Shown here: positions 55,886 to 64,000 of the stretch, one piece after another
How the letters are laid out: each line of letters begins with the position of its first letter
Numbering within the stretch: position 1 is the first letter of the stretch
Assembly: GCA_038025085.1 (NCBI GenBank)
Contig: CM076147.1
Span: 27,939,001 to 28,003,000 of the forward strand
Origin: Tetragonia tetragonoides
Taxonomy: Eukaryota; Streptophyta; Magnoliopsida; Caryophyllales; Aizoaceae
Direction: 5' to 3'
Length of the DNA: 64,000 bases
The notes under the pieces: generated by a model
Told to the model about the DNA's origin: nothing
The model's input: the letters and a program-made list of their open reading frames with translations, nothing else
Databases searched by the model: none
Program-made: the position numbers and the translations under genes

Positions 55886-56594
55886 TGTAGACGCCGAATT
55901 TTGACTTGTATTTCTTTTAAATAATTATTACAGTTAATATTAGCATTAACTGTAATTACCCTAATTAAATAAGTCATTTGGGCTAAAAAGGGCATTTAGG
56001 GTCCATAAGGTGACCCAACCCATTAGTAAAGCAAAGCCCAAAAGAGAAAATAAATCAAAAATCCAAAAAGAATATAAAAGAGAAAATGCAAAAATAAATA
56101 AGGATTGGAATTATGATGTCATGCATAACATCACAATATTCCATGTTCTCATCCAATAGCTAAAGACAAAAGGGAATAATGGTATCAAGTAGAAATACCA
56201 AAATACTCTTCCCTTTTCCATGAATTAACCCCCCACCCAAAAAAAATAAAAAAAAATAAAAAAAAAAATTCCCCCCTCACAACCGAAAAAAGAGAAGAAA
56301 AATAAAAAGATATTTTTTTATTCCCCCCCCCCTCGTTTTTTTTTATTTTTTATTTTTATTTTATTTTGTTTTTCCCTTTTCTATTTTCTCTCCCACCTTA
56401 TCTCATCTTTTCTCTTTCCTACTCACTTTCACCTCACAAGATTCTCCCATCTTCTTTCCATCACCACAAATGTGACATTTGTCACTCTCACATCTACATT
56501 CTCTCACCCCCCCCCATCTCACCATCCACCTCCCACCAAATCCCACCCTCCATTTCCTAACCCTAATTCACCCCTCATCTTCCCCCCGCCCCCT

Positions 56595-56602
56595 TATAAA
56601 TA
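56595..56602 (+). promoter_or_regulatory. F1 LTR TATA box
   Basis: TATAAATA followed by ACCCCCC, downstream of the pyrimidine-rich block. The F2 counterpart near 60683 reads TGTAAATACCCCCC and is weakened. Confidence 0.55.
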
Positions 56603-57287
56603 CCCCCCAAAAAACTAACCTAAGAGCCCTTTGCCTCTTCCTCATCTCTACTTCTCTCTCTAGTTTTCCTACCATCTTTTCAACTTAAACTTTTGAAGGT
56701 TTTCTAAAAACTTCTTCTAGTTCTAAAACTTCTTTTTTTATCTAGTTAGTGCAAAGTAAAGGGCGTTTGTACTAACTAATTTAATTTTGAAGATTGAGAT
56801 TTCTAGATCTACGCAAGGGTAATATTTTATCTCTCTCCTTCAATTGTTTATTTTCTAATTGTTTTTACTAACCATTTCATTTTGTATATAAATTGCTAAT
56901 AAACACTATTATCCCCCCTTAATAATCCCATTTTCACCGGTTGGACTCTTTATAGGTGTGGACATGAACCACCCTATTTTTTGAGCGGCCAAAAATTCCT
57001 AGGTAAGGGTTCAAGTGCCCACACGAACCCGCCTCCATGGGGAACTTAGATCCAGCTTGTAGAGAGTGATTTTTTGCGGTGAGGAAGAGAGTTGCTTGTG
57101 CCAAAATTGTGTGATCAATGAATGTTTCTCTCTTTCTCATCACCATTTTCATTTTTTTTATATACTTGAAATTGAATTAAAAAGGTCATTTTGCATATAG
57201 AGGCCTCGGATTTACTTTTTGTACAAAGTTGTAATAATTCGGGTAGTTGACAGTTTTTAGAGCAGAATGCATTTATATATCTAGGAA

Positions 57288-57381
57288 GATCCAACGGTTG
57301 GAATTTGATGCAATTAGTGTCATAAGAAACCTTATTCAGAGCGATTTCTAAGGACATAACAATCATTCAGATCCAACGGTT
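57288..57381 (+). promoter_or_regulatory. Paired MSA-like MYB sites in F1
   Basis: GATCCAACGGTT at 57288-57299 and again from 57370, 82 bp apart. Close to the mitosis-specific activator consensus YCYAACGGYYA. F2 has a similar pair at 61383 and 61464. Confidence 0.35.
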
Positions 57382-59880
57382 CAGTCGTCCGCAATTGAAT
57401 TTTGAAGTTTCTGTGTCTAAAAATGACCAATGTCCATAGATATGTAAATAACTAATAAATGGTTAAGTTTTGAGCTTGGTCTATTTCTGAGTAAATTTAA
57501 TAGGATTCCTTTATCTATCAACATCCACCTATTTCGTCCATTTTGGATACCAAATGAATTTTAAATGATTTTTGAAAAGACCAAGAAGTGCTGTCCCTTT
57601 AAAGATTGTCTCAGATTTCGACCTTGTAAATAAATGGCTCAGTTTAACCACATAGGATAGTGTGTGTTTCTTGATAATTTTTTTAGGAATTTCCTAGTGT
57701 GTCTACTTCAATATGTAAAGAAGAATTCAAGTTTAACTAAGTAACTTTAATTCTAAAATTAACCAACCGAGTATATGTCCAGAAATGACAACGTTCACTT
57801 AACGGAAACGTCTGCGGTGTTTAGAACCTCTTTAATGAAATATGAACTTTGATTTGAATAATAGACTCCTTAGTAACAAATCTAAGCTTTGGAATCACTT
57901 CATTAGGATGTGTTTTTGATTTTTAATAAATTAATCAAACCGAGTTTGGTTCTGTCAAAATGAAAGACATTTGGTTAAGTTTAGAACATTAAGGCTTTTG
58001 TACAGTCCTTTTTTTTATTTTTGTTAAATAACTTAGACTTGTTTAAAATTCATGAAATTTTGTTTACATACCCAACTTCAAGTCTAGTCGAAGTACTGTA
58101 AATATTAGACCTAGATAACTTGTAAATAATTCCCAATAAATAAAAAACCAATGGTCTGTCCAAAGGCTCCCAAAAGATCGTAAATCGTGAATAACCCATC
58201 GATCGTCAACGTTATTGAATTGAGATTTTTACAGTGGAAACATGAAGTAAAATGAACCAAGTTAGAATTTTGAAGCACTCAATTTTGTTGAGTTATGACC
58301 GAGATATGAATTTTAGAAGTTCTGTCCAGATTATTGTAAAAACGGTTTTGTTCGGTTTTATAAACTATTTTCGTTTAATTATCAAATGAACCCACAAAAA
58401 TACGAAATTCTCCAGTTTATTCCTTTAGTGTGTCCCACTGATTAAAAAAATAAATTTGAAGTTAATAAGTCGCGTTTGGACTAATCCCTTGTCGGTTCTT
58501 TCAAACTGCCTTTTGTAAATAAATCAATTCTTTTGTAAATGAACCAATCCTTTGTGAATAAGTCCAACTTTTGAAGATGAAGATGAAGATCGAGCAACGG
58601 AGACGCCATGTACATGAAGATCAAGTCTTTTTCTCCTTTTTAGGATTTTTAGACATTTTTTGTATTTTGTATTGTAAATACTCGATTTATAATTTGTTTA
58701 TTCCGAGGCCTCTTTAATTACGCATTCATATGCTTCCACACCTAATAATTCAACTTCGGAAAATAAAATAAAAAGAACTTCTCTCACTTGTGTGTTATAT
58801 ATTATGTTCAAAAACGTTTTCTAAAACCAGTGTATTCGTTTATGTATACATCCCGGCCCGGGGCCAAATTCGAGGTTAGAATCAGAAATTTGCTTACACG
58901 CAATCATGGGTGTTCCACCTACCCTTCCATAAAATTACCTTCATACAAATCACATTCCCCAGTGGAATCCACATTTCCCCAGTTACAACCATTTTTCCCA
59001 GTGGAATACCTATGATCGAATAGAAGCTAATTATTGATCGTCGCCTCTTATTTGGCTTCGGACCACCCCGGGAGATCCTATCGGAAAGACTCCTTTGAGC
59101 CATTACCCACCAATAAATACCCACAATCTACACAAATCATCCATTTATCCACCCCCAATGAATGTTATTCCCCAGTAAAGAGCAGATATTTTTGAGAAGT
59201 CTAATCCATATACTCAAAGCTAAGAATTGGGTTGATCCCCGTATATTACCAAATATTATTGGGTTGAACGCCTCGAAGGAGCGGGCTAATCATCCCATTT
59301 GAGCTTTTCCCTGCTTCTTCGAGGAGGGTAGGGGGTTCTTCGGATCAATTCGACTCTAAGTCGCGAGTCATCCTATAAGTTTCTCAATCATATCCCTCTT
59401 TACGCGAAAGAACATCCATACCCGCCTTAGTGGCACCCAAGGAGTCAACTGACCGGATCCCCCAGTCAGAACTACGTAAGGGTTTTGATCCAGGAGTAGA
59501 TTCAAGACCTACGATGAATGGTACGTAGTGCAGTATTTTGCAATATCCATACCCGCCGTACGTAAACGAATACACCGGTTCAAAATCGACTTTTTCTGTG
59601 TGCTAAGTGACAATGTGTACATATATGTGCTTTTCTTTTATCATTCAAGGCATTACATAATTCAAATCAAAGCTTTCATATGGGATACAACGTATTAGTA
59701 ACGAGCTTGTACTCAGTACGGAGGAGGAGACGGGTCCGAGGACGTCTGCACCTTCTAACCTAGACCCCGAACCAAGATCTCTGATTCGCAGACCAGTCAA
59801 AGAATTTTCGTGCCTTATCGCGATGGAGTCAACTTTTGGGTTTCTTAAATGGTTTTATTTAAAATCGTTTATAAAACCCT

Positions 59881-59980
59881 TTCTTTTGTAAAAACCCTTC
59901 CTTGTTTGGGTCATAACAAGGTGGCAACTCTTCTTTTGTAAATACCCGTCCTTGTTCGGGCGATAACAAGGTGGCGACTT
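59881..59980 (+). repeat. 50-bp tandem repeat with hairpin in F1
   Basis: Two units, 59881-59930 and 59931-59980. Each contains CCTTGTT...AACAAGG, a 7-bp stem with an 8-base loop (the second unit has the same stem), then GTGGCRACT. F2 ends in the window with one such unit (63962-64000). Confidence 0.75.
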
Positions 59981-60109
59981 CGAACCTTAAGATGATTCCT
60001 TGACAATTGGCCCCTTCAATCGGCCGATTTCTGTGGGACGTGCCTCTGGCGCGTATCGCGACAATTCCTGGGTCCTAATCCAGGAAAAACTCGAAAATCT
60101 GGCCCCACA

Positions 60110-60543
60110 GGTTGTTGTTGCTGCAGTGGGAAGAGACAATGAAGGAAATGTTAAGTTTGCTGCAGTGCGGAGAATTAAAGCTTGCTGGACACCAATTTTA
60201 GCAGAGGCACGAGCATGTGAATTTGGTGTGAAGCTGGCAAAGCGATTGGGAATATCAAAGATCATTCTTGAGTCAGATAATTTGACTGTCATCTCTCGTC
60301 TGCTGAAAGGAGTGAGTGGTTTGGAAGAGATAGATGTTGTGCTTGGTGATACTTTATTTTATGTCTCTTGTTTCGATTATGTTAGCTGGAAACATACTAA
60401 AAGGGATGGTAATGCTGTTGCTCACCTTTTTGCTAGGCTAGATATTTATGGATTAGAGCAAGTGTGGAATGGTTGTATGCCCGGGGACCTCTCCCCGTAT
60501 ATTCTTATGGATAAATTATCAATACAATGCTCTATTTCCCCTC
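60110..60543 (+). pseudogene. LINE RNase H, second part
   Basis: Continues the RNase H: VVVAAVGRDNEGNVKFAAVR, AEARACEFGVKLAKRLG (Glu), ILESDNLTVISRLL (Asp) and KRDGNAVAHLFARLD (final Asp-equivalent region). The frame stays open through the poly(A) into F2, so the native stop has been lost or lay in the tail. Confidence 0.9.
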
Positions 60544-60555
60544 AAAAAAAAAAAA
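60544..60555 (+). other. LINE poly(A) tail
   Basis: Twelve A residues at the 3' end of the LINE. The sequence after it resumes the F2 LTR. Confidence 0.75.
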
Positions 60556-63500
60556 TATTCCTTTCTAGTTTAGCTTCTCTTTATTTTTATTTCTCCTTTA
60601 ATTAATTAGTTTTAGAAATCAGTTTTTTAGTTATCTATTTAATTTTTCCTTTCTTTCACCCATAAATCTCACTCAGCTCTCCTGTAAATACCCCCCACTT
60701 ATCCACATTGAAAGGACCCCTCTTCCTTAGCAAAAACCCTACATTCTAATGTTCTCATTGTCTCTCATCTTATAGCATTTTGTAAGTAGAAGCCTTAGTA
60801 GAAAAACTCTAGTAAGAAAGAAAAAATCCAAAAAAAACAAAAAAAAAAAAAAAAAAAACTCTTCTCAACCCTTTATCATTAAAGAATCAAGATCAAACAC
60901 ATCTACCAAAGGATAAAACTCTTTTTCTTCTTTGTAATTTGTATTCATTCCCTTTTCATTTTTTTTTTGATTTTTGTGTAAATCATCTCCCATTCTTACT
61001 CATTATGTAATTTCATCTACTAATCTAATTTATACTAACTATAAACCAACTCATTGGTGTGTTGTGTTATGAAATGATTCAACCCGAGTCAAACCATTTT
61101 TCACTCGGCCAAGAAACTAATAGGATTCAACCTTCATCGAGGGTTTAGACGTTAATTACAATATAAAAATGAAAAATCGGTGAGGATGAGTGAGTGCTAA
61201 CTTTGTGTGTTTTTTTCTATTTGTATTATTATACTCATCATTTTGTTATATTCTTCATTAAAAAATGCAAAAAAATGCATATCAAACGAAATAATGGCCT
61301 TAGAGGAGCATTAATTAGTTGTTGTAATAATCTCAGACTTTTTACAATTTCGTAGTATCAACTTATTTTACACTATCTGGGCGATCCAACGTTAGATATG
61401 TGTGAAATTAACTCCAAATAAAACTTTCACTTGTTATCGTTAAAATGACATAAATTTCATCACGATCTAACGGTTAGAACATTATCTATAACGATTCAAA
61501 GTTGAAGTATTTAGATCTGACATTCAAAGATAAAATGAGCTATAACTTGTGGAACTGAACGATTTCGACATAAGATATTTCTAGACATTTTATAAAGGAC
61601 ATTCCTATGTTTCTACAGAGACCAATATTGAACATTTTGGACAAGTAATGAATTTATTATGATTTATTTAGTGACACGGTCATGCTGGACAGCTTGGACA
61701 TTTGGACGTTTTTAACTTGCTTAATAACGACCTATTTACCTCACCTAGAAACATGAATAATTTTTCATAATTTTTATTAACAATGATTAATGTACTTAAT
61801 TGACTGTGTAAAAATTTGATGTATTTTTAAGAAGAATAAAAAATGCTAAAAATGGATAAATAAACTACTTTCCAGAATTTATAGTCTTTACTAATCTGTA
61901 AGTGAAATAGTGATTTTCACTACCTCAATGCAAAGTGACTATTGTAATGGATACTAGACTCAATATGGACCATTATGCACTTTGAAATGACTCGATTTGG
62001 ACTTAAAAAGTACTTTTAATGAATTAAACAAAACTGAGCACTAATCTGTCAACTAGGACATGTTTCTGTCAACAATGAACTAATGAACAAAGTGCTGGAC
62101 ATTTGTTTAATTTCGTTAATTGTCTTAAAATCCGCTATAATTCTATTACATAATCACCAAACAACTTAGTTTAGTTTTTGTAAAAATTGGGCACTAAATC
62201 TTTGTAATTAATCCCAGTTGAATCAAACAAGCGCAATTCTGTTTTTAACTTCCAGAAGATTGTAATTTGTCGATAACGTTCTACTCATGAACTGTATATT
62301 CTTGATACTTTTACAGTAGAAATAAGACTAAAAATGACACATATTAGGCTTTGGAATAACTCCATTTGCTTACTCCAAGACGTAGTTGTGAGTTTTTGAA
62401 GTTCTGTCCAGACTTGCACAAAAAAAGTTGTATGTTCCTCACTTGAGGGTTTTTATTTAATCATCAAATGAAAAGATAAAAGTGTGAAACTCTCCAGTCT
62501 AGCTCTCCAATGAGTCTAGTTTATTTTTAAAATAATTTCATAAATAAAACCTTTCGTTTGGACAAACTCCTTTGTCCAAATTCATGAGCGTGCGCTGTAA
62601 ATAATCTTTTTTTAAGATTAATTCATTGAAAATAATAATTTCAATATCGATTTTTCGATCTTTTGAAGACGGGACCCAATCCCGAGCCCTGGATCAGCAA
62701 TGGACATCAAGACCAAGTGATACTTTATTTTTGTAGGACTTGTACATATTTGTATCATTTTGTTGTATATATTTTTGCAATGATGTAATTCGTCTCCCTA
62801 AGGCCATTATTAACTCGTTTGTGTACACATTTGCGTATGCATATTTCCACCTAAATAATTCAACTCGACCATAATAAAAAATATTTTTTTGAATTTACCA
62901 TGAGTGTTGCATTTTGTCCAATTATTATTGATAAAGACCGATATATTCACTTATCAAATTCGAGGTTAGAATCATAAATTTGCTTATACGCGATCATGGG
63001 TGTTCCACCTACCATTCCATCAAACCACTTTCATACAAAATCACATTCCCCAGTAGAATCCACATTTCCCCAGTAACAACCATTTCCCCAGTGGAATACC
63101 TATGATCGAATAGAAGTAAATAATTGATCGTCCCCTCTTATTTGGCTTCGAGCCATCCCGGGGGATCCTATCGGAAAGACTCTTTTAACCCATTACCCAC
63201 CAAACATATATCTATACTCTATACAAATCATCCATTTACTCACCCCCAGTGAAGAACGAATATTTTTGAGAAGTCTAATACTTATACTCAAAGTTGAGAA
63301 TTGGGTTGATCCCCGTATATGACCAAATATTGTCGGGTTGAACGCCTTAAATGAACGGGCAAATCTTCCCACTTGAACCTTTTTGATCCTACTCTTTCTC
63401 CAAACAGGGGAGTAGGTGGTTCCTCGGATCAATGCAACTCTAAGTTGCGAGTCATCCTACAAGTTTCTCAATTATATCCCTCTCACGGGAAAAAACAAAC

Positions 63501-64000
63501 ATACCCGCCTTAGTGACACCAAAAGAGTCTTACTGACCGGATTCCCCGGTCAGAACTACGTAAGGGTTTTGATCCATGAGTAGATTCAAGACCTACGATG
63601 AATGATATGTAGTGCAGTATTTGCAATGTCCAAACCCGCCGTACATAAGTGAATATGTCGGTTTTAGGCATTTGCCGTGCAAATATGTTGTGTGACAACG
63701 TGAACTTATGTGTTTTCATTTTTAGGCATAATATAACCAAATTCAAAGCTTTCAAAGGGATATGACATATTAGTAAAGAGCCCGTACTCAGTACAGAGGA
63801 GGAGACGGGTCCGAGTGACGTCCGCACTAGACCCCGAACCAAAGTCTTTGTATTCGCAGACCAGTCACAAGAATTTTCGTGCCTTATCGCAATGGAGTCA
63901 ATTTTGGGTTTCGTAAATGATTTTCTTTTAAATCTTTTATAAAACCCTTTCCTTTTGAAACCCGTCCTTGTCTGGGTCATAACAAGGTGGCGACTTCGAA
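60556..64000 (+). mobile_element. F2 LTR, right part, runs off the window
   Basis: Colinear with 56580-59975 of F1 at clear but diverged similarity. Shared landmarks are TAAATACCCCCCA, the GATCYAACGGTT pair, TCATGGGTGTTCCACCTACC (62995), ATCCTATCGGAAAGACTC and GAGGAGACGGGTCCGAG. No gene is supported. By comparison with F1 the LTR should end roughly 130-145 bp beyond the window. Confidence 0.75.

Larger units (their letters stand above)
55886..60109 (+). mobile_element. F1: 4.2-kb solo LTR of a Tat-like element
   Basis: It starts TGTAGACGCC and ends GGCCCCACA, flanked by GGTTG at 55881-55885 and 60110-60114. Removing it restores the RNase H reading frame of the LINE, which fixes the ends. It has no coding capacity, PBS-bounded internal region or second LTR. 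Contents: a pyrimidine-rich block (56260-56540), TATA at 56595, two GATCCAACGGTT sites, and a 50-bp tandem repeat with hairpin near the end. The start and the TGGCGAC word near the end recall Tat/Ogre LTRs. Confidence 0.75.
52383..60555 (+). mobile_element. L1-type LINE, 5' truncated, split by F1
   Basis: Order: endonuclease, RT, zinc-finger region, RNase H, poly(A) at 60544-60555. The 5' end lies inside the endonuclease domain (GFDNAFAVSSIGRSGGL is the first recognisable motif). Such 5' truncation is normal for target-primed reverse transcription. F1 (55886-60109) interrupts RNase H. No clear target duplication could be fixed. The LINE is inserted in the F2 LTR. Confidence 0.9.

Noticed and set aside
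59960..60000. F1 as LTR plus primer site, with TGGCGACTTCGAACC as a PBS
   Set aside because: The GGTTG duplication and restored RNase H frame place the terminus at 60109, so the motif lies within the inserted unit. It is kept only as a possible fossil junction.

Overview
The window is repeat-dense nuclear DNA of a flowering plant, probably a eudicot. I base this on the transposon families: plant-type Ty3/gypsy chromoviruses primed by tRNA-Met, Tat/Ogre-type elements with a second RNase H and a TGGCGAC primer site, a plant L1 LINE with a C-terminal RNase H, and a tRNA-derived SINE. The only cellular genes I recognise are two paralogous two-exon genes resembling HSP20 (alpha-crystallin domain) chaperones. 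Both are broken by transposons. No rRNA, tRNA, CRISPR or prokaryotic gene structure is present.

Layout. (1) 1-1373 is the end of a minus-strand chromovirus LTR cut by the window edge. (2) 1374-3618 is host DNA ending in exon 2 of HSP20-like paralog A. (3) 3619-45027 is one giant Tat/Ogre-type retrotransposon, here called H, inserted in the intron of paralog A. Without its two nested insertions it would be about 18.7 kb. It carries gag, protease, RT, two RNase H domains and integrase on the plus strand, then two antisense genes with Plant Mobile Domain (MAIN/MAIL-like) character. (4) Nested in H are two full-length chromoviruses of one family. Copy 1 (13335-24131, plus, TSD CCATT) sits in the integrase gene. 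Copy 2 (28635-40578, minus, TSD CTCCT) sits in an antisense gene. A 1.35-kb TIR element lies in the H leader between 154-bp direct repeats. (5) 45028-51395 is host DNA with exon 1 of paralog A, a SINE, diverged dispersed repeats, a 147-bp tandem array and an LTR-like block. (6) 51396-51901 is paralog B, interrupted in exon 1 by the LTR of another large element (F2, from 51902 past the window end). F2 contains an L1 LINE (52383-60555), which contains a 4.2-kb solo LTR (F1, 55886-60109, TSD GGTTG).

How it works together. The chromovirus family encodes a standard gag-pol with chromodomain plus an extra ORF between the primer site and gag. That ORF is present in both copies, and I do not recognise it. 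In H the sense genes serve retrotransposition. The two antisense genes and the LTR each lie next to the same kind of GC-rich CAGCGG/CCGCTG cluster followed by a TATA-like box, which suggests a shared promoter module. All element genes seen here are broken by stops, frameshifts or insertions. Nesting gives relative age: H is older than either chromovirus copy; F2 is older than the LINE, which is older than F1. A by-eye comparison agrees: about two dozen mismatches in the first 150 bp between the H LTRs, against six in about 110 bp between the copy 1 LTRs.
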